64,000 nt of DNA, from positions 1,240,001 to 1,304,000 of the forward strand of contig NZ_CP011834.1 in NCBI RefSeq assembly GCF_001412575.1, in the 5' to 3' direction. Position 1 is the first letter of the stretch; the number at the start of each line of letters is the position of its first letter. Below the pieces are notes generated by a model that was not told the origin of the DNA, ran no database searches, and worked only from the letters and a program-made list of their open reading frames with translations. Positions 35,894 through 44,155 of the stretch are shown piece after piece. The translations under genes were made by a program, and so were the position numbers. The DNA is from Limnohabitans sp. 103DPR2 (GTDB lineage Bacteria > Pseudomonadota > Gammaproteobacteria > Burkholderiales > Burkholderiaceae_C).

Positions 35894-37012
35894 ATGAATT
35901 TTTCTTCCTCTCAGCCACGCAAGGCTTTTCCCAAACAGGCCACAACTCTGAGCCCGCTTTATTTGAGTGCACCTGCCGCGGTTGAATTGGTGCAAAGCAT
36001 TGGCTTGAAAGCTTGCCTGTCAGGCATTGCCAATTTCATCAAGGCAGACTTTTTGCGTTGGGAGGATTTTGATAAATCTGCGCGTGTTGCCAATCATTCC
36101 ACCGACGGCGTCATTGAGTTGATGCCCATTGCTGATGACACCACCTACAGTTTTAAGTACGTCAACGGTCATCCCAAAAACACGGCGATGGGCTTGCCTA
36201 CCGTGATGGCCTTTGGCGTGATGGCGGATGTGGCGACAGGTACACCTTTGTTTTTGAGCGAGTTGACACTCACCACGGCCCTGCGAACGGCCGCCACTTC
36301 GGCATTGGCGGCCAAAGTATTGGCCAGACCCGGCAGTCGTGTGATGGCTTTGATTGGCAATGGCGCGCAAAGTGAATTTCAAGCGTTGGCCTTTCAACAC
36401 CTGCTAGGCATTGAGACTGTGCGTTTGTATGATCTCGATCCGAAGGCCAGCGCCAAACTCATGGCCAACTTAAGTGGCAGTGGCTTGAACTTGCAAATAT
36501 GCGACAGCATTGCGCAGGCTGTCAAAGGCGCAGACATCGTGACCACGGTGACTGCAGATAAATCTTGTGCCACCATCATTACAGCTGATTTGATCGAGCC
36601 CGGCATGCACATCAATGGCGTGGGGGGTGATTGTCCTGGCAAAACCGAATTGTCGGCCGGTGTGTTGGCTGCCAGTAAAGTGTTTGTGGAATACATCCCA
36701 CAGTCGCGAGTGGAGGGTGATATACAGCAAATGCCAGATGACTTTGAAGTGACAGAACTGTGGCAAGTGCTAAAGGGACATCAGCCAGGACGAGAGCACT
36801 TGCAACAGATCACGGTATTTGATTCGGTTGGTTTTGCATTAGAAGATTTTGCTGCCCTGCGATTCATGTATGAGTCAGCATGCGCATTGGGCTTGGGTGA
36901 GCGCTTGTCATTGATGCCGCAGATGAAGGATCCCAAAAATTTATTCGGTACCCTGCTAAAAACAGGCCTTTCTTCTGTGATCGAAAGAAGTGAACGCATC
37001 TGCGCTGCTTAA
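35894..37012 (+). CDS. ornithine cyclodeaminase
   Basis: This 372-residue NAD-dependent enzyme of the OCD/mu-crystallin family is likely to turn L-ornithine into L-proline and ammonia. The substrate-binding region includes GVIELMPIADD, YSFKYVNGHP and LTTALRTAATSALAA, and the Rossmann part begins VMALIGNGAQSEFQALAF. Together they match bacterial OCD of about 350 residues. I chose ATG 35894, with a weak GAG seven bases before; a TTG at 35882 is also in frame. It is divergent from an Lrp-type regulator and convergent with a LysR-type gene. Related family members act on other amino acids, so the exact substrate is likely but not proven. Confidence 0.85.
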   Translation: MNFSSSQPRKAFPKQATTLSPLYLSAPAAVELVQSIGLKACLSGIANFIKADFLRWEDFDKSARVANHSTDGVIELMPIADDTTYSFKYVNGHPKNTAMGLPTVMAFGVMADVATGTPLFLSELTLTTALRTAATSALAAKVLARPGSRVMALIGNGAQSEFQALAFQHLLGIETVRLYDLDPKASAKLMANLSGSGLNLQICDSIAQAVKGADIVTTVTADKSCATIITADLIEPGMHINGVGGDCPGKTELSAGVLAASKVFVEYIPQSRVEGDIQQMPDDFEVTELWQVLKGHQPGREHLQQITVFDSVGFALEDFAALRFMYESACALGLGERLSLMPQMKDPKNLFGTLLKTGLSSVIERSERICAA

Positions 37013-37021
37013 TTCAGAGCC

Positions 37022-37933
37022 TCAAACCTGACGACTGATGTGTTGAGCCATGATGGCATCGGTGAGGCAGCGTGCAAAGTAAGCTGCCGCCGGTGTCAGC
37101 GGTACATCGGGTGGTGCAAGCAGTACAAGTTCAATCGGCGGAGGCCTCAGTTTGTGCAAGGAAATTTCGACCAGGCCCCGACATTCGGGTTGCGCTAACA
37201 AAGGTGCAGGCATGACGCTCACAGCATCCGACTGCCTCACCAAGGCCATGGCTGCCATGGCATCGCAACGTGTTATCAGACCAGGGGCTTTGACGCCAGC
37301 TTGTTTGAACATGGCATTCAAGCCATCGTCCAAATCATTGGCGAAGGGGCCAGGCAAAACCCACTCCAATTCGGCCAAGCGGGCGGCGGTGCCTTGTAAC
37401 AAGATGGGATGTCCCTGACGGACCACTATTTTTTGAGGTTCTTTGAGAAGTCGTGTGGCATCAAATTCTGTATGGATCACTTCGCCGCTGTCTGCCACGA
37501 TTGCAAAATCCAAAGATCCATCTCGCAAGCTGGGCAGGACCCGTGCTACCAAGCCCTCGACCAAACGCAACTGAACTTTGGGGTATCGTCGCCTGAACCA
37601 CATGAATGCATCGCCTAACACCGTTAGCATGAGGTAAGGCGTAATTCCCACCCGCAAGGTGCCCGTGTCGTCCCCTTGTGTCTGTTTAAGGTCTTCATGC
37701 GCCAAAGTGATTTGGCGTGTGACCAGTTTGGCTCTGGCGTGTAATCTTTGACCGGCTTCTGTGAGCACCACGCCACGCGATTTTCTGATCAGCAAAGAAA
37801 CGCCGACATCTTCCTCTAGCGTCCGCAAGGACTTGGTCAAGGCCGCTTGCGTCAAGTGCATTTCGCGTGCGGTGGCCCGAATGCTGCCATGTTCAACCAC
37901 ACCCACAAGTGCCTGAAGTTGGTGAAGCTTCAT
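37022..37933 (-). CDS. LysR-family transcriptional regulator
   Basis: This 303-residue LysR-type regulator starts MKLHQLQALVGVVEHGSIR, a standard LTTR helix-turn-helix (with HLTQAALTKSLRTLEEDVG to about residue 60), followed by an effector-binding domain. GGAG lies about six bases before ATG 37933; an upstream in-frame start at 37978 lies inside the palindrome and is less likely. It is divergent from a Bug receptor, M20 amidohydrolase and amidase operon, which it probably controls. The effector is unknown. Confidence 0.9.
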   Translation of the reverse strand: MKLHQLQALVGVVEHGSIRATAREMHLTQAALTKSLRTLEEDVGVSLLIRKSRGVVLTEAGQRLHARAKLVTRQITLAHEDLKQTQGDDTGTLRVGITPYLMLTVLGDAFMWFRRRYPKVQLRLVEGLVARVLPSLRDGSLDFAIVADSGEVIHTEFDATRLLKEPQKIVVRQGHPILLQGTAARLAELEWVLPGPFANDLDDGLNAMFKQAGVKAPGLITRCDAMAAMALVRQSDAVSVMPAPLLAQPECRGLVEISLHKLRPPPIELVLLAPPDVPLTPAAAYFARCLTDAIMAQHISRQV

Positions 37934-37957
37934 GGTGACTCCAATCAAAGTTTTTAA

Positions 37958-37978
37958 ATGACAACTTTTGGTTGTCAT
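37958..37978. promoter_or_regulatory. candidate LysR operator (lysR/bug divergent promoter)
   Basis: This is a perfect inverted repeat ATGACAAC-TTTTG-GTTGTCAT with eight-base arms, 25 bases before the regulator start. Size and position match a LysR recognition site used for autoregulation and control of the divergent operon. Confidence 0.7.
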
Positions 37979-38082
37979 GCTGAAAAATTATAGCCTTCCG
38001 TTTGTCGTTGGGTGTTCCTAGTATCTGATGGATGGATTTTTCAAACTTCGAGCTACTTCAGCGCTCACCAAAGGACCCTGCC

Positions 38083-39069
38083 ATGAAACGACGCTCTGCA
38101 CTGGAATTGCTGCTCCTCAGCATTCTCACCCTTGTGATACCTGCTTACGCTGACACCTATCCAAATAAACCTGTCACGTTGATGGTGCCTTATCCACCGG
38201 GTGGTTTGTCGGATGTCATTGCGCGAAAAGTGAACCAGGCTTTGGCGCTAGAACTGAAGCAACCCGTCATCATTGAAAACTTGGGCGGTGCGGGCGGTGC
38301 CATTGCGGCACAAAAAGTGTTGAGCGCACCAGCCGATGGGTACTACATCTTTCAGGGTTCACCCAATGAATTGATTTTGGCGCCATTGGCCATGAAGGCG
38401 GTGAAATACAAGCCAGAAGATTTTCGCTTGATTCAGCAAATGGCTTTGGCGCCGATGGCCATCGTGGCGCGCAAAGACTTCCCTGCAAAGAACGCCAACG
38501 AAATGGTGGCATACATCCAAAAAATGGCCAAAGAGGGTAAGCCTGTCAATTACGCCAGCGTTGGCAATGGCAGTTTCTATCATTTGATTGGTGAAGAGTT
38601 GTCGAAAAAGATTGGCGCAGAGATGTTGCACGTGCCTTACAAAGGTGGCGGGCCCATTTCGCAAGATTTGTTGGGCGGGCAAATTGACTTGTTCATCACA
38701 CCCTATGGCGCGCCTCACGTGGCCATGGAAAAAGAAGGCAAGTTGCGATTCATTGCTGTCCTGTCTAGCGAGCCTCAACGTTTGATCAAACACATTCCAT
38801 CCGTGGATGAAAACAAATTGCTCAAAGGATTTCACTACACCATTGGAAGTGGCTATTACGTGAAGAAGGGCACACCCGAGCCCATTGTGGAGGCTTTGCA
38901 CAAAGCACTGACCAAAGTGATGTTTGATGCTGACTTTGTCGCCACGATGGCTGCAATGGGGCAAGACCCATCCCCCGCTTTGCGGCTCGATGAAGCGGGC
39001 AAGGCTTATGCCGACGACATCAAGTTGTACCAGGGCATTGCCAAATCCATTAACTTGCAAGCGCAATGA
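38083..39069 (+). CDS. Bug/TctC-family periplasmic solute receptor
   Basis: This 328-residue tripartite tricarboxylate transporter-type receptor begins at an ATG with AAGGA about eight bases upstream and has a signal peptide (MKRRSALELLLLSILTLV, cleavage after YA). The mature start DTYPNKPVTLMVPYPPGGLSD is the Bug family hallmark, with NLGGAGGAIAAQKV after it. No TctA/TctB permease lies nearby, so it is one of the orphan receptors common in this group. Its stop overlaps the M20 gene start as ATGA, so its ligand may be the amide or acylated compound that those enzymes cleave (inference). Confidence 0.9.
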   Translation: MKRRSALELLLLSILTLVIPAYADTYPNKPVTLMVPYPPGGLSDVIARKVNQALALELKQPVIIENLGGAGGAIAAQKVLSAPADGYYIFQGSPNELILAPLAMKAVKYKPEDFRLIQQMALAPMAIVARKDFPAKNANEMVAYIQKMAKEGKPVNYASVGNGSFYHLIGEELSKKIGAEMLHVPYKGGGPISQDLLGGQIDLFITPYGAPHVAMEKEGKLRFIAVLSSEPQRLIKHIPSVDENKLLKGFHYTIGSGYYVKKGTPEPIVEALHKALTKVMFDADFVATMAAMGQDPSPALRLDEAGKAYADDIKLYQGIAKSINLQAQ

Positions 39070-40259
39070 ATTTGTTGCACGCTATGCGTGAACGCGTAGC
39101 GCCATTCGTCGCGCTACGCCACGATTTGCATCGGCACCCAGAATTGGGGCTTCAAGAATTTCGAACCTCTGCTTTGTTGGCGGAACAGCTTGAATGTTGG
39201 GGCTTCAGCGTCACCCGAGGTATCGCCACAACAGGACTTGTGGCGCAATTGGTTCGGGGGCAGGGCAAAAAGCGTTTGGGCATTCGCGCTGACATGGATG
39301 CCTTGCCCATCCAAGAAACCAATCGCTTTGCACATTGCAGTCTTCATGATGGCCTGATGCATGCCTGTGGCCATGATGGTCACACGGCCATGCTGATGGC
39401 AGCGGCGAAATACATTTCGCAAGAACTTGATTTCTCGGGAACTTTGAATTTAATATTTCAACCAGCAGAAGAACATCCGGGGGGCGCCAAGCTCATGATT
39501 GAGCAGGGCCTGTTTGAGAAATTCCCCTGTGACGCGATCTTCGCTGCGCACAACATGCCAGGCATTCCAGCGGGGCAGTTGGTCTTCATCGATGGCCCGG
39601 CCATGGCGTCATCTGATGATGTCACCATTACTTTGACAGGTTTGGGCGGGCATGGCGCCATGCCGCATTTGGCACAAGATCCTATCGTGGCGGCATCCAG
39701 CATTGTGATGTCCCTGCAAACCATCGTCTCTCGCAACATCAATCCTTTGCAAACTGGAGTGATCACGGTTGGGGCCTTGGCGTCTGGAAAAGCCAACAAT
39801 GTGATTCCAGGTTCTGCGCGTTTAGAGTTAAGCGTGCGTGCACTGGACCGCGAAGTGCGTGATCTACTGCAAGTTCGCATTACGGATTTGGTGACTGCCC
39901 AAGCGCAAAGCTTCGGATTACAAGCGCAGATTGACTACAAGCGTGATTACCCCGTATTGGTCAATACAAGGGCTGAAACCGAATTTGCACGCGCCGTGGG
40001 CGTGGCCTTGTTAGGCCATGAAGGCGTCACTTTGCAAGGCCGTCCTCTTACAGGGAGTGAAGACTTTGCTTTCATGCTGGATCACTGTCCGGGCAGTTAC
40101 TTGATGATTGGCAATGGGGTCGCACCAAACGCCTCATCCCCCAAAGATCTCGCACATGCCTGCATGGTGCACAACGCTGGCTATGACTTCAATGACGAAA
40201 TTTTGCCTGTGGGTGCTGCCTATTGGGCTTTGTTGACGCAGCGTTACTTAACAAACTAA
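39066..40259 (+). CDS. M20-family amidohydrolase (hippurate/N-acyl-amino-acid hydrolase-like)
   Basis: This 397-residue metallopeptidase of the M20D group (HipO/IAA-amino-acid hydrolase-like) cleaves N-acyl amino acids in the cytoplasm. Metal-binding motifs are GIRADMDALPIQE, MHACGHDGHTAMLM and PAEEHPGGAKLM, and a dimerisation domain lies at about residues 185-300. It overlaps the receptor gene upstream by four bases and ends eight bases before the amidase. This coupling points to one pathway: uptake, then amide hydrolysis. Confidence 0.9.
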   Translation: MNLLHAMRERVAPFVALRHDLHRHPELGLQEFRTSALLAEQLECWGFSVTRGIATTGLVAQLVRGQGKKRLGIRADMDALPIQETNRFAHCSLHDGLMHACGHDGHTAMLMAAAKYISQELDFSGTLNLIFQPAEEHPGGAKLMIEQGLFEKFPCDAIFAAHNMPGIPAGQLVFIDGPAMASSDDVTITLTGLGGHGAMPHLAQDPIVAASSIVMSLQTIVSRNINPLQTGVITVGALASGKANNVIPGSARLELSVRALDREVRDLLQVRITDLVTAQAQSFGLQAQIDYKRDYPVLVNTRAETEFARAVGVALLGHEGVTLQGRPLTGSEDFAFMLDHCPGSYLMIGNGVAPNASSPKDLAHACMVHNAGYDFNDEILPVGAAYWALLTQRYLTN

Positions 40260-40267
40260 AAAATACC

Positions 40268-41683
40268 ATGACTCAAGCTTTATGGCAACTCAGCGCCACC
40301 GAAGTGGCCTCTCGCATTGCGCATCGAGAAATATCGGCCAGACAGGTGACCGAGAGCGTTCTTGCGCGGATTGAAGATATCAACCCCAGCATCAATGCTT
40401 TGGCAAAAGTTAATGCAGTATCTGCTTTAAAAGACGCGGACGATGCTGATGCAGCACAAGCCCAGGGTAAATCGCTCGGACTTTTACATGGCGTGCCCGT
40501 CACCATCAAAGTGAATGTGGATGTGACTGGTGAAGCGACAACGGATGGCGTAGAAGCACTGAAGGACAACATCGCTACCACTGACTCTCCTTTGGTCCAA
40601 TCGATGCGTGATGCAGGCGCCATCATCGTGGGCCGAAGTAATGCCCCAGCCTTTTCACTCCGCTGGTTTACAGACAACAGTTTTCACGGCCGAACGCTCA
40701 ACCCTTTTGACCCAGGGGTCACGCCGGGTGGATCAAGTGGCGGTGCGGCGGCAGCAACAGCGCTTGGCATGGGGGCCATTGCGCACGGTAACGACTATGG
40801 TGGATCAATTCGTTATCCGGCATGGGCTTGTGGTGTGGTGGGCTTGCGAACCACCGTAGGACGTGTGCCTTCGTACAAGGCAAGTGCGCCCAATCGAATT
40901 ATCACCAACCAGCAAATGTCAGTGCAAGGTCCACTCACTCGAACGGTGGCTGACGCTCGCTTGGCATTGAAAGTGATGTCGCGTGGTTCTGCTTTAGATC
41001 CGCAATGGGTGCCTGCACCTTTGGATAACCCCGACTGTGAAAAACCAACGCGTGTTGCCGTGTTCAAAAACTGGACGCATTCAAAAGTAGATCCCAGTGT
41101 CAGTGAGGCCGTGGCTCAAGCAGCGCATTGGCTAGAGGCCGCAGGCTATGTGTTGGAAGAAGTTGAGCCGCCACACTTTGCAGAAGTGTCGGCCATGCAA
41201 TTTCACATGGTCATGAATGACATGCGACGCGCTGGTGCGGGATTCATGCAGCAGTTAGGTGACGATGCCTTGCGAAGGGCGCTTCAGCATTATTTAGACA
41301 TCAATCCAATTTGGGACAGAGATCAAAATCTGGAGGCGCTCACGAGACGCTTTAACATTGCCCGAGACTGGGCAGTGTTTTTTGAGCGCTATCCTGTTTT
41401 GCTCATGCCCAACTCATGGGAGCGTCAATTCCCCATCGACGATGATCAGCGGACTGCAGAGCGGATGAGCGAAATTTTATTGGCGCAATCACCCTTGTTG
41501 AGTACTGCTGTCCTCGGCTTACCTGGCTTGTCTGTGCCAACTGGCATTGTTGCAGGATTGCCCGTTGGTGTGCAAATTGTCACCAGTCGTTTTCGCGAGG
41601 ACATTGCTTTAAGAGCTGGTGAACTGATCGAACGTGCTTCTGATTTCTCTGCGATCCAGCACCTTGCAGCTTTGAATTCTTAA
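40268..41683 (+). CDS. amidase (amidase-signature family)
   Basis: This 471-residue amidase has the Ser-Ser-Lys triad of the signature family: Lys in GVPVTIKVNVD, Ser in GGSSGGAAAA and Ser in DYGGSIRYPA. Members hydrolyse aliphatic or aromatic amides to acid and ammonia. GatA-like sequence outside the signature is limited, so a tRNA amidotransferase role is unlikely. I chose ATG 40268; the frame is open 15 codons further upstream, within the M20 gene. It is the last gene of the receptor, M20 and amidase operon and ends at a hairpin. Confidence 0.88.
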   Translation: MTQALWQLSATEVASRIAHREISARQVTESVLARIEDINPSINALAKVNAVSALKDADDADAAQAQGKSLGLLHGVPVTIKVNVDVTGEATTDGVEALKDNIATTDSPLVQSMRDAGAIIVGRSNAPAFSLRWFTDNSFHGRTLNPFDPGVTPGGSSGGAAAATALGMGAIAHGNDYGGSIRYPAWACGVVGLRTTVGRVPSYKASAPNRIITNQQMSVQGPLTRTVADARLALKVMSRGSALDPQWVPAPLDNPDCEKPTRVAVFKNWTHSKVDPSVSEAVAQAAHWLEAAGYVLEEVEPPHFAEVSAMQFHMVMNDMRRAGAGFMQQLGDDALRRALQHYLDINPIWDRDQNLEALTRRFNIARDWAVFFERYPVLLMPNSWERQFPIDDDQRTAERMSEILLAQSPLLSTAVLGLPGLSVPTGIVAGLPVGVQIVTSRFREDIALRAGELIERASDFSAIQHLAALNS

Positions 41684-41713
41684 ACAAAAGGCCTTGCGTT
41701 TGCGCAAGGCCTT
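41681..41713. terminator. hairpin terminator between the amidase and comEA-like genes
   Basis: This is an 11-pair stem AAGGCCTTGCG/CGCAAGGCCTT with a four-base loop. On the minus strand it is followed by TTTGTTTAA, so it probably ends the comEA-like transcript. On the plus strand it lies just after the amidase stop but lacks a T run. Confidence 0.7.
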
Positions 41714-41765
41714 GGGTCGAAGAGGTTGGCCACATCCGAGGTTTGGATTCCCGGCCCATCCCTGC

Positions 41766-42095
41766 TTAAGACTTGGTCGACTTAGGCTTGTCGGTTGATT
41801 TTGCTTTTGCGGGCTCGCTCGCTGCGCCCCCTTGATAGCCCGAACCATTGACCGTGAGGCCTTGTGCTGAAAACTTGGCGGAACTTTTCTCGCCCATGCC
41901 ACTGACGCGGTGCATCAAGTCGGGCCAGTCTTTGTAATTACCTTTGTTGCGCTCTTTCAAAATTTTGCCCGACAAAGAAGGGCCAATGCCTTTGATGCCA
42001 TCCAATTCTGCGGCACTTGCTTTGTTGACGTCAACGGCAGCAAAACTGCTGAGTGAAAACAGCAGGGCGGTGGTGGTTAAGATCTTTTTCAACAT
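41766..42095 (-). CDS. ComEA-like helix-hairpin-helix protein
   Basis: This 109-residue protein begins with a signal peptide (MLKKILTTTALLFSLSSFA) and has one helix-hairpin-helix domain at about residues 22-82, seen as DVNKASAAELDGIKGIGPSL followed by GKILKERNKG. A Lys/Ser-rich tail ends the protein. ComEA homologues bind incoming DNA in the periplasm during natural transformation; short single-domain forms like this are common in beta-proteobacteria. The role in DNA uptake is inference. Confidence 0.8.
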   Translation of the reverse strand: MLKKILTTTALLFSLSSFAAVDVNKASAAELDGIKGIGPSLSGKILKERNKGNYKDWPDLMHRVSGMGEKSSAKFSAQGLTVNGSGYQGGAASEPAKAKSTDKPKSTKS

Positions 42096-42140
42096 GTTGA
42101 ATTCCTAAGTTGGGCATCACCCCAACGGTGATGCAAACCC

Positions 42141-42164
42141 GATTCAACTGCTGATTCAACTGCA
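42141..42164. repeat. tandem 12-base direct repeat
   Basis: Two adjacent copies of GATTCAACTGC followed by T or A form a 12-base tandem repeat in the intergenic region between comEA and lapB. Confidence 0.7.
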
Positions 42165-42179
42165 GAAGTGCATTCTGCA
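42161..42179. promoter_or_regulatory. 7-base-pair inverted repeat upstream of the comEA-like gene
   Basis: This is a perfect TGCAGAA-GTGCA-TTCTGCA repeat that overlaps the end of the tandem repeat. It is a possible small hairpin or operator in the leader of the comEA-like gene. Confidence 0.35.
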
Positions 42180-42180
42180 A

Positions 42181-42209
42181 TTCAAGGTGAGTGCAAGCAA
42201 CACCTTGAA
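42181..42209 (-). terminator. possible terminator hairpin after lapB
   Basis: A perfect nine-pair stem TTCAAGGTG/CACCTTGAA with an 11-base loop lies six bases beyond the lapB stop. No T run follows on the minus strand, so it may stabilise the mRNA end more than stop transcription. Confidence 0.4.
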
Positions 42210-42215
42210 AGTGTT

Positions 42216-43373
42216 TTAGAGTTCTTCGACGCGGCGTGGTGGGTAACTGTCCCACGCTTGGCATCCTGGGCAGTGCCAGAAATGCTCCTTGGCTTCAAAG
42301 CCGCAGGCCGCACAACGATAACGCGCCAAAGGCCGTGAAGCTTGCTCAAGGGCTTTTTGCACCGGTGCCCGCGTGTCGTCAGTACCTAAATCGGCGCCTG
42401 CCAACCAACGAGAGGCGGCCAACAAAGAGGGTTGCTTTTGAAGGTGCTCGATGTAGCGTTGCCTAACTTGCTGCTCTGCGTTGGGGCCAGTTTTTTCCAA
42501 GGCCACAATGGCGTCCATCACATCAATGCATGGGCTTTGGGCGTAGTGTTGCTGAAGCAAGGACAAAGCTGCAGGCACCTGATGGGCCGCCTGAGCGGCA
42601 CGCACCAAACTTGCAGCGGCCAAAGGTGCTGCCACAGAACCCGATTCAAACAATTGGCTTAGCGTGGTGCAAGCTTGCTGGGCTTGTCCTTGGTTCAGCT
42701 GAAGCTGCCCTAGCAATAGGCGAGGGCGAGGGGCATCGGGTGCTTCGGTCATTGCGTTCAGCAGCAACTGCGCTGCGCCAGATGCATCGCCATTCGCGTT
42801 GAGTTCGCGCGCTTGTTCACACAAGTAATGGGCTTTGCGAACAGAAAAGCTGACTTCGCCAGACGCTTCCAATTGGGTGGCCACTTCGCGGGCTTGAGGC
42901 CATTCACGCGAACGTTCGTAAATGGCCAAGCGTGCCAATCTGGCTTGGCCTTCAAAGCTGGTGCCTTCTAATTTGCGCAGGGCGTCTTCGGCGCGGTCTA
43001 ACAAGCCTGCTTTGACAAAGTCTTTGGCCAATGCGTTTTGTGCGCGCTGACGGTCTGCAGCACTCAGGTCGCCTCGTGACAGCAAGTGCTCGTGCACCCG
43101 AACGGCGCGCTCGTATTCGCCGCGGCGGCGAAACAAGTTGCCTAAGGCAAAGTGCAACTCGGAGGTGTCGGGATCGTTTTGGACGGCCTCGATGAAAGCG
43201 TCAATGGCCTTGTCTTGTTGCTCGTTGAGCAAGAAGTTCAGACCTTTGAAATAGGCGCGGGGTGCTTGACGGTTGTCAATGCGCAGCTGACGCAAGTCAA
43301 GTCGAGAAGCCAACCAGCCCAGGCCGAAGGCTGCAGGCAGGCCAATCAAAATCCAAATGAGGTCAAGTTCCAT
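42216..43373 (-). CDS. lapB: lipopolysaccharide assembly protein LapB (YciM)
   Basis: This 385-residue inner-membrane-anchored regulator of lipopolysaccharide synthesis in E. coli steers proteolysis of LpxC by FtsH. The N-terminus is one membrane helix (MELDLIWILIGLPAAFGLGW), followed by TPR repeats over about residues 30-330. A C-terminal rubredoxin-like metal site follows, with the pairs CAAC and CPGC in YRCAACGFEAKEHFWHCPGC. I chose ATG 43373, which gives the usual N-terminal helix. The start overlaps lapA by 11 bases, so the pair is coupled. Confidence 0.93.
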   Translation of the reverse strand: MELDLIWILIGLPAAFGLGWLASRLDLRQLRIDNRQAPRAYFKGLNFLLNEQQDKAIDAFIEAVQNDPDTSELHFALGNLFRRRGEYERAVRVHEHLLSRGDLSAADRQRAQNALAKDFVKAGLLDRAEDALRKLEGTSFEGQARLARLAIYERSREWPQAREVATQLEASGEVSFSVRKAHYLCEQARELNANGDASGAAQLLLNAMTEAPDAPRPRLLLGQLQLNQGQAQQACTTLSQLFESGSVAAPLAAASLVRAAQAAHQVPAALSLLQQHYAQSPCIDVMDAIVALEKTGPNAEQQVRQRYIEHLQKQPSLLAASRWLAGADLGTDDTRAPVQKALEQASRPLARYRCAACGFEAKEHFWHCPGCQAWDSYPPRRVEEL

Positions 43374-43653
43374 GCGGTACTTCCGGTTGGGCTTCTGCGT
43401 TGCTGGATGCCGGTGCTTGAACGGCCTTGGCAGCTTGGCGTTGGCGCCACCAGCGAGGGACCATGCCCAGCACGCCCACCACCATGCCCAAAGCGAAAGC
43501 AATCAAAACAATCAACACCATGGGAGAGCGCCATTGCGTGCCAAAAAAGAAATACACCTTGGCTTCGTGCTGATTGTTCAGCGCGAAGGCAAACAAAGTA
43601 AAAAAGACGGCCGCATTCAGTGTCCACTGAAGCAGCTTGAGAAATTGTTTCAT
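43363..43653 (-). CDS. lapA: LapA-family protein (lipopolysaccharide assembly protein A)
   Basis: This 96-residue inner-membrane protein has two helices (about 9-25 and 43-66) and a charged cytoplasmic tail. The family signature is FALNNQHEAKVYFFFGTQW in the loop between the helices. It works with LapB in lipopolysaccharide assembly. It overlaps lapB by 11 bases. A terminator precedes it, 52 bases before its start, so transcription of lapAB may need its own promoter or read-through. Confidence 0.87.
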   Translation of the reverse strand: MKQFLKLLQWTLNAAVFFTLFAFALNNQHEAKVYFFFGTQWRSPMVLIVLIAFALGMVVGVLGMVPRWWRQRQAAKAVQAPASSNAEAQPEVPHGT

Positions 43654-43704
43654 GAATGGCCTCAGGCAGCCCTGTCATTCTAAAGCGATGCTGCACCCAG
43701 AAAC

Positions 43705-43726
43705 AAAAAAGGCCCTTGGATGGGCC
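43705..43726 (-). terminator. intrinsic terminator after ihfB
   Basis: On the minus strand the stem GGCCC-ATCCAA-GGGCC is followed by six T residues and then GTTT, 25 bases beyond the ihfB stop. This is a good simple terminator that separates ihfB from lapA. Confidence 0.8.
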
Positions 43727-43751
43727 GATTTATTCAGAGCGGGCTGCGGGC

Positions 43752-44063
43752 TTATTCAGCCTTGCCATGCAGGATGTCGAGAGACTTTTTATCAACGGCT
43801 TCGCGCAGTGCCTTGCCAGGTTTGAAATGCGGTACGCGTTTTTCTGGAATTTGCACGCTTTCACCAGAACGTGGGTTGCGGCCAACACGGGGTGGGCGGC
43901 GGTTGATGGTGAAACTGCCAAAACCACGGATCTCAATGCGATGGCCCTTGACCAAGGCTTCGCTCATGGCGTCCAAGACCGTTTTGACGGCGAATTCGGC
44001 GTCACGGTGCGTCAGCTGCTCGAAACGGGCGGCCAATGCTTCAACGAGGTCGGAACGGGTCAT
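43752..44063 (-). CDS. ihfB: integration host factor subunit beta
   Basis: This 103-residue DNA-bending protein of the HU/IHF family starts [14 protein letters not shown]. It has the family fold: [19 protein letters not shown], then the beta-arm [13 protein letters not shown] with the conserved Pro and Arg. The long [12 protein letters not shown] segment and this position after rpsA mark it as the beta subunit. The alternative start 16 codons earlier lies in the terminator region and is rejected. Confidence 0.95.
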   Translation of the reverse strand: MTRSDLVEALAARFEQLTHRDAEFAVKTVLDAMSEALVKGHRIEIRGFGSFTINRRPPRVGRNPRSGESVQIPEKRVPHFKPGKALREAVDKKSLDILHGKAE

Positions 44064-44094
44064 GTCAGAGAAAGTGAGTTGGGTTGACGCATAG

Positions 44095-44139
44095 AAAAAG
44101 CCTCCGCCCAACCCCCGAAGGGGCCAGGCCAGAGGCTTT
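44095..44139 (-). terminator. terminator between rpsA and ihfB
   Basis: On the minus strand an eight-pair outer stem AAAGCCTC/GAGGCTTT encloses an inner CCCC/GGGG stem and is followed by a short T run (TT, then CTATG). It lies 16-60 bases beyond the rpsA stop. It is likely to reduce read-through from rpsA into ihfB. Confidence 0.7.
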
Positions 44140-44155
44140 GTTCTTCAGCAGATCA

